The notes under the pieces: model-generated
Seen by the model: the letters and a program-made list of their open reading frames with translations, nothing else
The model's database searches: none
Told to the model about the DNA's origin: nothing
Shown here: piece after piece, positions 55,510-63,143 of the stretch
How positions within the stretch are numbered: position 1 is the stretch's first letter
Layout: each line of letters starts with the position of its first letter
Position numbers and translations under genes: made by a program
Assembly: GCA_030433005.1 (NCBI GenBank)
Contig: JAUILQ010000022.1
Location: 18,365-82,364, forward strand
Direction of reading: 5' to 3'
Length of the DNA: 64,000 nt
From: Alphaproteobacteria bacterium
GTDB lineage: Bacteria; Pseudomonadota; Alphaproteobacteria; Kiloniellales; DSM-21159

Positions 55510-56586
55510 TCATCGTTCCCAGGGGTAGCCCTTGCTGTCCCGCTCCTGCTCGTACTTGTCGCGCAGGCGGTAGAACTCCTGGAAGATCGCATCGCCGTCG
55601 TGGCCGCGCTCGTCCATCTCGGCGACGAACTCCTCGATCAGCAGCTTGGCCGGCGCGCTCCATGCGGCCTTCTGATCATCGGTCAGGTCGTGGAACACGA
55701 CCTTGTGGCCGTCGGCCCCGCTCTGCATCGCCTCGCGCGCCTGCCTCTCGTCCTCCATGTAGAGCATCGCGAAGTGGTCCATGTAGTCGAGGCTGGTCTG
55801 GGACAGGATCTCCTGGAGTTCCGGGGACATCTCGTTCCAGAGGTCGAGGTTGATGCCGATGCCATAGGCCAGCGACTGCCCGAGGTCGGCGATCGTCACG
55901 TGACCGGCGACCTCGTGGAGCTTGTAGGAATGGATCAGCGGTACCGAGTAGATGCTCGCGTCGATCGTGCCGCGGTCGAGGGCCTGGTAGGCTTCGGCGC
56001 CGCTGACGTTGACCGAGACCGCCCCAAGCTGCTCGAACAGCTCGGACCAGCCGCCGGTGGCGCGGATCTTCTTCCCCCTGAGGTCTTCCACCTCTACCAG
56101 CGGCATCTTGCTGACGAGCTGGATCGGCCCGGTCGAGTTGTTGGCGAGGATCTTGACGTTGGCGTCGAGAGTCTCGGCATCGAAGGCGGGGATCGTCTGG
56201 CGTGCCTCATACGCGGCACGCAGGCCGACCCAGGTGTCGTCGAACACGAAGGGCGTGCCGGTCAACGCCCAGATCGGCGTCTGAGCGGGCGTGTACGAGC
56301 CGACCACGGTGCCGGCGTCGGCAAGACCGGTGCCGACAGCCTGCAGGACCTCCTTGGCGCTGACCAGCGCTCCGCCCCAGAAGATCTCGACCTTGATCTG
56401 ACCGTTGCTGCGCGCCGCCAGCTCGTCGGCCCACCACTGCAGGGCCTCCGCCCGCGGTCCGCGCGGCGAGCCGATCTCGGCGAAGCGGAGGTCGTAGCTT
56501 TCCGACCTGGCGGGCCCCGACGCTGCGGCGGTGCCGAGCACCAACGCCGCGGTGAGCGCACCCAGGAGACTCCTGCGCATAGCCAT
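55510..56586 (-). CDS. TRAP solute-binding protein 1 (DctP-like)
   Basis: 358 residues from MAMRRSLLGAL; longer upstream frame rejected. Signal peptide with cleavage near ARSES (about residue 28). DctP core: LRFAEIGSPRGPRAEALQWWADELAARS, FWGGALVSAKEVLQAVGTGLADAG, RATGGWSELFEQLGAVSVNVSGAEAYQALDRGTIDASIYS; the last region holds the carboxylate-contacting residues. Binds an organic acid in the periplasm. Same length as, and closely related to, the neighbour upstream. Confidence 0.92.
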   Translation of the reverse strand: MAMRRSLLGALTAALVLGTAAASGPARSESYDLRFAEIGSPRGPRAEALQWWADELAARSNGQIKVEIFWGGALVSAKEVLQAVGTGLADAGTVVGSYTPAQTPIWALTGTPFVFDDTWVGLRAAYEARQTIPAFDAETLDANVKILANNSTGPIQLVSKMPLVEVEDLRGKKIRATGGWSELFEQLGAVSVNVSGAEAYQALDRGTIDASIYSVPLIHSYKLHEVAGHVTIADLGQSLAYGIGINLDLWNEMSPELQEILSQTSLDYMDHFAMLYMEDERQAREAMQSGADGHKVVFHDLTDDQKAAWSAPAKLLIEEFVAEMDERGHDGDAIFQEFYRLRDKYEQERDSKGYPWER

Positions 56587-56693
56587 GCTGCCTTTCCTCC
56601 CTTTCGTTCGATGGACGCAGCCGCCGAGCGGCCGGCGGCCGCGCCCGATCCCGCGTCTGCCGCCCTCGGTGCGCGGGGACGCCGCAACTCCGC

Positions 56694-57770
56694 TCAGCGC
56701 TTCCAGGGATAGCCCTTCGCCGCCAGTTCCTCGTTGTACTTCTCGCGGACGGCGCGGAACTTCTCGAGTATCGGGCCCCCCTCGATGCCCCGGGTGCCGA
56801 CCTCCTCGACCCACTGATCGAGCAGCAGCTGCGCCGGCGCGGCCCAGGCGGCCTTCTGCTCCTCCGTGAGGTCGTGGAAGACCACCTTGTGGCCGTCGGC
56901 TCCAGCCTCCATGGCCTCGCGCGCCTGCTTCTCGTCCTCGAGGTACAGCATCGCGAAATGGTCCATGTATTCGATACTGGTCTGCGAAAGGACCTTCTGC
57001 AGCTCCGGGGACATGCTTTCCCAGAGATCGAGGTTGACGCCGATTCCGTAGGCCAGCGACTGGCCCATGTCCGCCACCGTCAGGTGGCCGGCGACCTCGT
57101 GGAGCTTGTAGGACTTGACCAGCGGGATCGAGTACATGCTGCCGTCGATCGTGCCGCGGTCGAGGGCCTGGTAAGCCTCCGCGCCGCTGACGTTGACGGA
57201 GACGGCGCCTAGCTCGTTGAACAGATGGGCCCAGCCGCCGGCCCCGCGCAGCTTCTTGCCCTTGAGGTCGGCGACCTCGACCAGGGGCATCTTGCTGACG
57301 AGCTGCATCGAGCCGGTCGTGTTGTTGGCCACGATCTTGACGTTGGCCTTGCTCGTCTCGGCCTCGAGTTCCGGGATCGTCTCGCGCGCCTCGAAGACGG
57401 CGCGCATGCCGACCCAGGGATCCTCGAAGAGGAACGGCGTGCTCGCCACGGCCCAGACCGGAGTCTCGGCCGGCGTGTAAGCGGCGACGATGGTGCCGGC
57501 GTCGGCGAGGCCGCTGCCGACCGCCTGCAAGACCTCTTTCGCGCTGACCAGCGACCCGCTCCAGAAGATCTCGACCTTGATCTGACCGTCGCTGCGTGCC
57601 GCCAGCTCGTCAGCCCACCACTGCAGGGCTTCCGCCCGCGGCCCGCGCGGCGAGCCGATCTCGGCAAAGCGGATATCGTAGCTTTCCGCCCGGGCCTGCC
57701 CGCCCAGCGCGCCGGCGCCGAGCAGCAGCGCCGCCGCGAGCACTCCCACGGTAAATCTGCGCAATGCCAT
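56694..57770 (-). CDS. TRAP solute-binding protein 2 (DctP-like), tandem paralog
   Basis: 358 residues, signal peptide cleaved near ARAES. Nearly collinear with protein 1 over its whole length, for example SYDIRFAEIGSPRGPRAEAL and GAVSVNVSGAEAYQALDRG, with scattered changes (GG/SG, DAS/DGS, HSY/KSY around the binding site). So a tandem gene duplication. First gene of the TRAP operon, 107 bases before its paralog. A TetR-type palindrome lies 111 bases upstream of the start. Confidence 0.92.
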   Translation of the reverse strand: MALRRFTVGVLAAALLLGAGALGGQARAESYDIRFAEIGSPRGPRAEALQWWADELAARSDGQIKVEIFWSGSLVSAKEVLQAVGSGLADAGTIVAAYTPAETPVWAVASTPFLFEDPWVGMRAVFEARETIPELEAETSKANVKIVANNTTGSMQLVSKMPLVEVADLKGKKLRGAGGWAHLFNELGAVSVNVSGAEAYQALDRGTIDGSMYSIPLVKSYKLHEVAGHLTVADMGQSLAYGIGVNLDLWESMSPELQKVLSQTSIEYMDHFAMLYLEDEKQAREAMEAGADGHKVVFHDLTEEQKAAWAAPAQLLLDQWVEEVGTRGIEGGPILEKFRAVREKYNEELAAKGYPWKR

Positions 57771-57881
57771 CTTGATGTCCTCCCTAGCGCTTGCCGGCTT
57801 GTCTGTCGGCGCCTCCACGTTCCGGAGGACGCGCTGCCGGCGGTTCGTTCGCTCCCGTCGCCATCGGCCGATCGATTGACT

Positions 57882-57901
57882 GACTGAGCGTTCGCTCGGT
57901 C
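57882..57901. promoter_or_regulatory. TetR-type palindromic operator, site 1
   Basis: GACTGAGCG-TT-CGCTCGGTC: 9-base arms with one mismatch, 111 bases upstream of the TRAP operon. A second inverted repeat ACTTGAC...GTCAAGT at 57908-57934 lies next to it. The GACTGAGC/GCTCGGTC half-sites recur at 61765. Confidence 0.6.
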
Positions 57902-57955
57902 GATGGTACTTGACTGCCTCGACCGAAGTCAAGTCGAGGCCCTCGGCCGTGCGGC

Positions 57956-58741
57956 TCAGCGGCCGGTCCAGCTCGGCGGCCGCTTCTCGAGGAAGGCCTT
58001 CATCCCTTCGCGCGCGTCCTCGGTCATCACCATCGTGCCGATCTGGGATTCCGCGTAGGCGAGCGCCTGCTCCCGGTTCATCTCGGCCATCTGCCGCAAG
58101 GCGTACTTGCCGAGGCGGATGGCGGTCGGCGACTTGTCGAGCGTGTGGGCGAGCAGCCATTCGACTTTGGCGTCCAGTTCCTCTGGCTCGACGACGTGGT
58201 TCACCAGTCCGAAGGCGAGCGCCTCTTCGGCGCCGATCGTCTCGCCGGTGATGCACAGCTCCGCGAACTTGCGCGGCGGCATCAGGTGCTGCAGCAGGGC
58301 CGCGACCTGCATCGGGAACAGGCCGATGCGCACTTCCGGCAGCCCGAACTTGGCGCGGCTCGAGGTCACCGCCATGTCGCACATCGCGAGCAACCCCATG
58401 CCGCCGGCGACGCAGTGGCCGTTGATCCGCGCGATCAGCGGCAGGGTGCAGCGCGCGGCGGTCCGCAGCAGATCGGCGAAGGCGACGTTGGGCATCGAGT
58501 AGTCGAAGCCGAAGGTCCCGGAGTCCGGCTTCAGGTCGCCGCCGGCGCAGAATGCCCTGTCGCCGGCGCCGGTCAGGACGACAGCGCCCAGACCCCGGTC
58601 GCCGCAGGCGCCGGCCAACGCATCGGTCAGCGCCAGGATGACCTGCTCGCTGAGCGCGTTGCGCGCGTCGGGCCGGTTGATCGTCAGGCGCAGGACGGCA
58701 TCCTGCCGCTCGGCCAAAAGCACCTTGTCGCCGCCTGTCAT
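57956..58741 (-). CDS. enoyl-CoA hydratase/isomerase family protein 1
   Basis: 261 residues. Crotonase fold: ARNALSEQVILALTDAL, GDRAFCAGGDLKPDS (oxyanion-hole region), INGHCVAGGMGLLAMCDMAV, FGLPEVRIGLFP, and C-terminal EDAREGMKAFLEKRPPSW. The Glu equivalent to Glu164 of rat crotonase is present (LPEV) but the Glu144 position is Gly. May be a hydratase, isomerase or decarboxylase. Last gene of the CoA-transferase unit. Confidence 0.88.
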   Translation of the reverse strand: MTGGDKVLLAERQDAVLRLTINRPDARNALSEQVILALTDALAGACGDRGLGAVVLTGAGDRAFCAGGDLKPDSGTFGFDYSMPNVAFADLLRTAARCTLPLIARINGHCVAGGMGLLAMCDMAVTSSRAKFGLPEVRIGLFPMQVAALLQHLMPPRKFAELCITGETIGAEEALAFGLVNHVVEPEELDAKVEWLLAHTLDKSPTAIRLGKYALRQMAEMNREQALAYAESQIGTMVMTEDAREGMKAFLEKRPPSWTGR

Positions 58742-58751
58742 TCTGGACTCC

Positions 58752-59609
58752 TCAGGGTTTTCTCGCGCTCGCCGCGCGCTCGGCGGCCGCCACCACCTGC
58801 CGTGCCCGCCGCAGTATCGGCCCGTCGACCATCTCGCCCTCGAAGGCGAAGGCACCGCCGTCGAGGTCGGCCGCGAGCATCCGGCGGCACCGCTCGACCT
58901 CTGCCGGGTCGGGCCGGAAGGCCGAACGGATCGCGCCCGCCTGGCGCGGGTGGACCGCGAACTTGCCGACCATTCCCAACGCGACCGCCTCGTGCAGGTC
59001 ACGCTCCAGCAGGGTCGCGTCGCGATACTCGGTGGTCACCGAATCGTAGACTGCGACGCCCGCGGCGGCGGCGACGCAGAGCATGCGGTCGCGCAGGTGC
59101 CGGATCGGACTGAGGAAGGCGCCGCTCTCTTCGCGCACGGCCAGCAATCCAAGGTCGGCAGCGAGGTCATAGGGACCCCAGCCGAGGCCGAGGATGCCCG
59201 GGCGGTCGAGACAGCTTTCCAGGGCCAGCGCCCCCTTCACGCTTTCCACGGAAGGGATGACCGAAACCGGCCGGTCGGCCGGCGCCGCCGCGAGTACGGC
59301 GTCGAGTTCAGCCACCGACTCGGTCTTCGGCAGCAGCAGCGTCGACGCTCCGGCCGCGAGCACGGCGGCGAGGTCCGCCCGGCCCCGCTCCGACAGCGGC
59401 GGATTGATGCGCACGATCACGCGCTCCCGGGTATGGGCCAGGAAGGCGGTCACCGCGCTCAGGGCCTCCGCCTTGCGGCTCTCGCCGACGCCGTCCTCCA
59501 GGTCCAGCACGGCGGCATCCGCTGCCTCGACCGCCTTGCCGAAGCGGTCCGGACGGTCTCCCGGGCAGAACAGCAGCGCCGGTCCCGGGCGGGGTGCTGT
59601 CCAGTCCAT
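58752..59609 (-). CDS. HpcH/HpaI-family CoA ester lyase (CitE-like)
   Basis: 285 residues. ALLFCPGDRPDRFGKAVEAADAAVLDLEDGVGESRK at the N-terminus is the CitE/malyl-CoA lyase pattern, with metal-binding Asp; VIVRINPP and LLLPKTESVAELDAV follow, and FAVHPRQAGAI near the C-terminus. These Mg-dependent lyases cleave 3-hydroxyacyl-CoA esters such as malyl-, citramalyl- or methylmalyl-CoA. Five bases after the downstream-reading hydratase, so cotranscribed. The exact ester is unknown. Confidence 0.88.
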   Translation of the reverse strand: MDWTAPRPGPALLFCPGDRPDRFGKAVEAADAAVLDLEDGVGESRKAEALSAVTAFLAHTRERVIVRINPPLSERGRADLAAVLAAGASTLLLPKTESVAELDAVLAAAPADRPVSVIPSVESVKGALALESCLDRPGILGLGWGPYDLAADLGLLAVREESGAFLSPIRHLRDRMLCVAAAAGVAVYDSVTTEYRDATLLERDLHEAVALGMVGKFAVHPRQAGAIRSAFRPDPAEVERCRRMLAADLDGGAFAFEGEMVDGPILRRARQVVAAAERAASARKP

Positions 59610-59613
59610 GCGC

Positions 59614-60381
59614 TCAGCGGCCGGTGAACTTCGGCGCGCGGCCGTCCAGGAAGGCGGAGAAGCCCTCCTTGGCGTCCTCGCTCTGGAAGCTGCGCTGCAT
59701 GACCTCAGCACCGAGCGCGAACGAGTCCGCCCAGTCCATCGCCAGGGCGCGGTAGGCGAGCTGCTTCGTCTCCCGGACCGCGGTCGGGCTGAACCGCGCG
59801 ATGGTCTCCGCCCACTCGCGCGCAGCGGGAACGACCTCCTCGGGCTCGACCACCCGCTGCACGAGGCCGATCCGGAGCGCCTCCTCGGCGTCGAGCAACC
59901 GCGACAGCAGGAGGATTTCCAGCGCCTTGCCGAAGGGCACCAGCTTTACCAGCCGCTCCGTCTGCTGGGCCGCCGGCACGACGCCGCGCTTGAGCCCACT
60001 GGGGCCGATCCGGGCGTCGCTGCCGAGAATCCTGAGGTCGCAGGAGAGCGCCAAGCCGAAGGCCCCCGCGACGCAGTAGCCGCGGATTGCCGCGATCAGC
60101 GGCTTCGAGATGTCTGCCTTCGGGATGCCCGAAGGCTGCCCGCTGCCGTCCTGGCCGACGACGCCGCCGGCGACGTAGGAGCCCATCTCGCCGCCGGTGC
60201 TGAAGGCCTTCTCGCCCGCGCCGGTGATCACGCCGACCCGGATCTCCGGATCCCGCTCGATCTCGTCCAGGGCCTCGCGCAGCTGCCCAGACATCTTCGA
60301 GTCGACGGCGTTGAGCTTCTCCTGGTTGTCCAGCACGACCCAGGCGACCGCGCCTTCGCGCCGGAAGTGGACCTCTCCCAT
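59614..60381 (-). CDS. enoyl-CoA hydratase/isomerase family protein 2, catalytic Glu missing
   Basis: 255 residues. Crotonase fold: VVLDNQEKLNAVDSKMSGQLREAL, GAGEKAFSTGGEMGSY, IRGYCVAGAFGLALSCDLRIL, IGPSGLKRGVVP, and C-terminal EDAKEGFSAFLDGRAPKF. Both glutamates used by hydratases are replaced (the positions read Gly in AFGLAL and Gly in PSGL). So a standard syn-hydration is unlikely. Four bases separate it from the CitE-like gene. Confidence 0.85.
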   Translation of the reverse strand: MGEVHFRREGAVAWVVLDNQEKLNAVDSKMSGQLREALDEIERDPEIRVGVITGAGEKAFSTGGEMGSYVAGGVVGQDGSGQPSGIPKADISKPLIAAIRGYCVAGAFGLALSCDLRILGSDARIGPSGLKRGVVPAAQQTERLVKLVPFGKALEILLLSRLLDAEEALRIGLVQRVVEPEEVVPAAREWAETIARFSPTAVRETKQLAYRALAMDWADSFALGAEVMQRSFQSEDAKEGFSAFLDGRAPKFTGR

Positions 60382-60413
60382 CGGCTAGCTTCTCCTTGTC
60401 GCAGGCCGGCTCT

Positions 60414-61673
60414 TCATGACAGGTGCTCCGCCGCAGCGAGCAGCGCGTCCCGGTCGCCGGGGTGCGCGATCTGGGCCAGCGCGCGTGCGCGCTCGCGCAC
60501 CGTCCGGTCCCGCAGGTCGGCGACGCCCTGTTCCGTGACGACGAACTGGATCAGGGTGCGCGGCACCGTCACCGGCCCGGGCTTGAGGTTCGGCACGATG
60601 CGCGGCACGCCCTTCTTGGTGCGCGAGCGCATGGCGATGATCGAGCGGTTGCCGGCGACCTGGGCGCCGATCGTGAAGTCGACGCTGCCGCCGATGCCGC
60701 CGACCTGCATGCCGTCGAGGAAGTCAGCGTTGAGCTGACCGTAGAGATCGATTTCCAGCGCCGAGTTTATCGAGACGAAGTTGTGGCGAGAGGCGAAGGC
60801 CTCCACGCTGTGCGTCGTCAGGCCGTCGGTCATGTGAACCTGGTCGTTCTCCCGCATCCAGTCGTAGAGCCCGCGGGTGCCGAGCACGTCGCCGACCAGC
60901 GCCTTCGGGTTCCTCTCGATGCAGACGCCGGCCTCTATGAGCTTGCGCGCCGGGTCGGTCAGCTGGGAGATGACGCTGATGCCGCTCCGCCCCTGTTCGA
61001 TCAGACCGTCGAGCGCGGCCCCGGGAATCGTGCCGATGCCGAACTGCAGCGTCGCGCCGTCCGGGATGAGCTCCGCCGCGAGATGGCCGATCTCACGATC
61101 GACTGCGTCGCCCTCGCGGTGCGGGAACTCCGGCAGCGCGTGGTCTTCGCGGACCAGGATGTCCAGCTCCGATTCGTGCACCAGGCTGTCGCCGCAGGTC
61201 CGTGGCATCGCCTCGTTCACTTCGGCGATCACCAGCCTGGCGCCGCGCAGCATCGCGCGGGCCTGGCTCGTGTTGACCCCGAGGGAGTGATAGCCGCGCG
61301 CGTCGGCGGGGCTGACCTGGACGAGGACCACGTCGAAGGCCTGGTCGGCGAGATAGCGCACGGTCTGCGCCCAGGTGAGCGGCAGGAAGTCGGCCTCGAT
61401 GCTCTTCGCGGCGCCGCCCAGCAGGGTTCCCGGCATGAACCAGGTGCGCAGCCGGAAGGCTGCCTTCTTGTCCTGCGCCAGGAAGGGATAGCCGGTCAGC
61501 ATCATCCCGGAGACGACGGTGACGTCGCGCAGCCGGTCGGCCCTGTCCCAGAGGGCACCGGTCAGGGAGAGCGGCTCGCTGCTCAGGCTGCCGGTCGCCA
61601 CCACCATCCCGGAGCCGATGGCATCGACGGCGTCGGCCGCAGAACGCGTCTTGGAAGCGGCAACTGCCGTCAT
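60414..61673 (-). CDS. acyl-CoA:carboxylate CoA-transferase (acetyl-CoA hydrolase/4-hydroxybutyrate CoA-transferase family)
   Basis: 419 residues from an ATG with GAGGGG nine bases upstream. Family I-type transferase of the Cat1/AbfT group: IGSGMVVATGSLSSEPL, VNTSQARAMLRGARLVIAEVN, GATLQFGIGTIPGAAL, GGIGGSVDFTIGA, and catalytic Glu in QFVVTEQGVADLRDR. Transfers CoA from acetyl-CoA to a carboxylate such as 4-hydroxybutyrate, providing activation without ATP. First gene of its unit; a TetR-type palindrome lies 91 bases upstream. Confidence 0.9.
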   Translation of the reverse strand: MTAVAASKTRSAADAVDAIGSGMVVATGSLSSEPLSLTGALWDRADRLRDVTVVSGMMLTGYPFLAQDKKAAFRLRTWFMPGTLLGGAAKSIEADFLPLTWAQTVRYLADQAFDVVLVQVSPADARGYHSLGVNTSQARAMLRGARLVIAEVNEAMPRTCGDSLVHESELDILVREDHALPEFPHREGDAVDREIGHLAAELIPDGATLQFGIGTIPGAALDGLIEQGRSGISVISQLTDPARKLIEAGVCIERNPKALVGDVLGTRGLYDWMRENDQVHMTDGLTTHSVEAFASRHNFVSINSALEIDLYGQLNADFLDGMQVGGIGGSVDFTIGAQVAGNRSIIAMRSRTKKGVPRIVPNLKPGPVTVPRTLIQFVVTEQGVADLRDRTVRERARALAQIAHPGDRDALLAAAEHLS

Positions 61674-61764
61674 GTGCTGGTTCCCCTCAACTCGTCCTGC
61701 ACCGGCGACAGGCGGCCCGGTCCTCACCGGAGGGCCGCCGCCGGAAGTGCATGCCTCGCTCTGC

Positions 61765-61780
61765 GACTGAGCGCTCGGTC
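61765..61780. promoter_or_regulatory. TetR-type palindromic operator, site 2
   Basis: GACTGAGC-GCTCGGTC: 8-base arms, one mismatch, the same half-sites as site 1 (57882-57901) but four bases closer together. It lies upstream of the CoA-transferase unit. Confidence 0.6.
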
Positions 61781-61871
61781 AGTTTGGTGCCGCTGCGGCA
61801 GCTTGTCAACTTGGAGAAGCCCGTGGCCGTCCGCGCGCCTGCGACGGTGCACGCGCCCCGACAAGGCGCCG

Positions 61872-63119
61872 TCACAGCGGCGCCGCCTCGCGGTCGCGGT
61901 ACTTGCGATGCTCGAGCCGGGCGATCTGCCGCTGGTGCACCTCGTCGGGGCCGTCGGCGATGCGCAGCACGCGGTAGTGGGCGAAGAGCCGCGCCAGGCC
62001 GTAGTCGGGCGTGACACCCGCCCCGCCGTAGGCCTGGATGGCGTCGTCGATGATCCGCAGCACCGTCCGCGGCACCACGGCCTTGATCAGGGCGATCTCG
62101 GTGCGCGCCGCCTTGGCGCCGAGCGAATCGATCATCGCCGCCGCCTTCAGCACCAGCAGTCGGCACATCTCGATGTCCGCTCGCGCGTCGGCGATCCGCC
62201 CATCCCAGACCGACTGCTCGGCGAGCGGCTTGCCCCAGGCGACCCGCTCCTGCAGCCGGCGCACCATCTTCTGGAGCACCTCCTCGGCAGCGCCGATGGC
62301 ACGCATGCAGTGGTGGATGCGACCCGGCCCAAGGCGGCCCTGGGCGATCTCGAAGCCTCGCCCTTCGCCGTAGATCAGGTTCTCCGCTGGCACCCGGACG
62401 TTCTCCAGAAGCAGCTCCGGGTGCGGGTGGTTGTCCTCGAAGCCGAAGACCAGGAGGTTGCGCACGACCGTGATGCCCGGTGCGTCGGCCGGCACCAGAA
62501 TCATCGACTGCTGCTTGTGCGGCGGAGCCGAGGGGTCGGTCTTGCCCATGACGATGGCGAGAGCCGCCTGCGAGCCCCCGAAGCCCGAAGAGAACCACTT
62601 GCGGCCGTTGATCACGTAGTGGTCGCCGTCGCGCTCGATGCGCGTTTCGATGTTGGTGGCGTCGGAGGAGGCGACCTGCGGCTCCGTCATCAGGAAGGCC
62701 GAGCGGATTTCGCCGTCGAGCAACGGCCGCAGCCAGCGCAGCTTCTGTGCCTCGGACCCGAAGCGATGCAGCAGTTCCATGTTGCCGGTATCGGGAGAGT
62801 TGCAGTTGAAGACCTGCGGCGCCCAGAGCAGCCGGCCCATTTCCTCAGCGGCCGGCGCGTAGTCGAGAGTGCTCAGGCCGGCGCCGCAGAACGCCTCCGT
62901 GTCGTGCTCCGGCGATGGCGGCAGGAAGAGGTTCCACAGCCCTGCCGCCTTGGCCTTGGCGCGCAGCTCCTGAACCAGCGGCACCGGAGTCCAGCCGTTG
63001 CGCCGCGCGTGCTCGGCCTGCTCCTCGTAGAGCGCCTGGTTCGGCATGACGTGCTCGTCCATGAAGGCGCGGACCCGGTCCCGCCAATGGAGCTGCTTCT
63101 CGGAATACTCGAAATCCAC
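61872..63119 (-). CDS. acyl-CoA dehydrogenase family protein (ACAD10/11-, LvaC-like)
   Basis: 415 residues. MDFEYSEKQLHWRDRVRAFMDEHV; FAD-contacting FLMTEPQVASSDATNI and INGRKWFSSGFGGSQA; C-terminal QAYGGAGVTPDYGLARLFAHYRVLRIADGPDEVHQRQIARL. The closing DGPDEVH matches the ACAD10/11-like group. Directly beside a phosphotransferase gene, as the two domains are fused in human ACAD10/11. These act on phosphorylated 4-hydroxyacyl-CoA; here that is inferred from the pairing. Confidence 0.88.
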   Translation of the reverse strand: MDFEYSEKQLHWRDRVRAFMDEHVMPNQALYEEQAEHARRNGWTPVPLVQELRAKAKAAGLWNLFLPPSPEHDTEAFCGAGLSTLDYAPAAEEMGRLLWAPQVFNCNSPDTGNMELLHRFGSEAQKLRWLRPLLDGEIRSAFLMTEPQVASSDATNIETRIERDGDHYVINGRKWFSSGFGGSQAALAIVMGKTDPSAPPHKQQSMILVPADAPGITVVRNLLVFGFEDNHPHPELLLENVRVPAENLIYGEGRGFEIAQGRLGPGRIHHCMRAIGAAEEVLQKMVRRLQERVAWGKPLAEQSVWDGRIADARADIEMCRLLVLKAAAMIDSLGAKAARTEIALIKAVVPRTVLRIIDDAIQAYGGAGVTPDYGLARLFAHYRVLRIADGPDEVHQRQIARLEHRKYRDREAAPL

Positions 63120-63143
63120 CCCTCCCTCCTTCCAAGATCCGCT

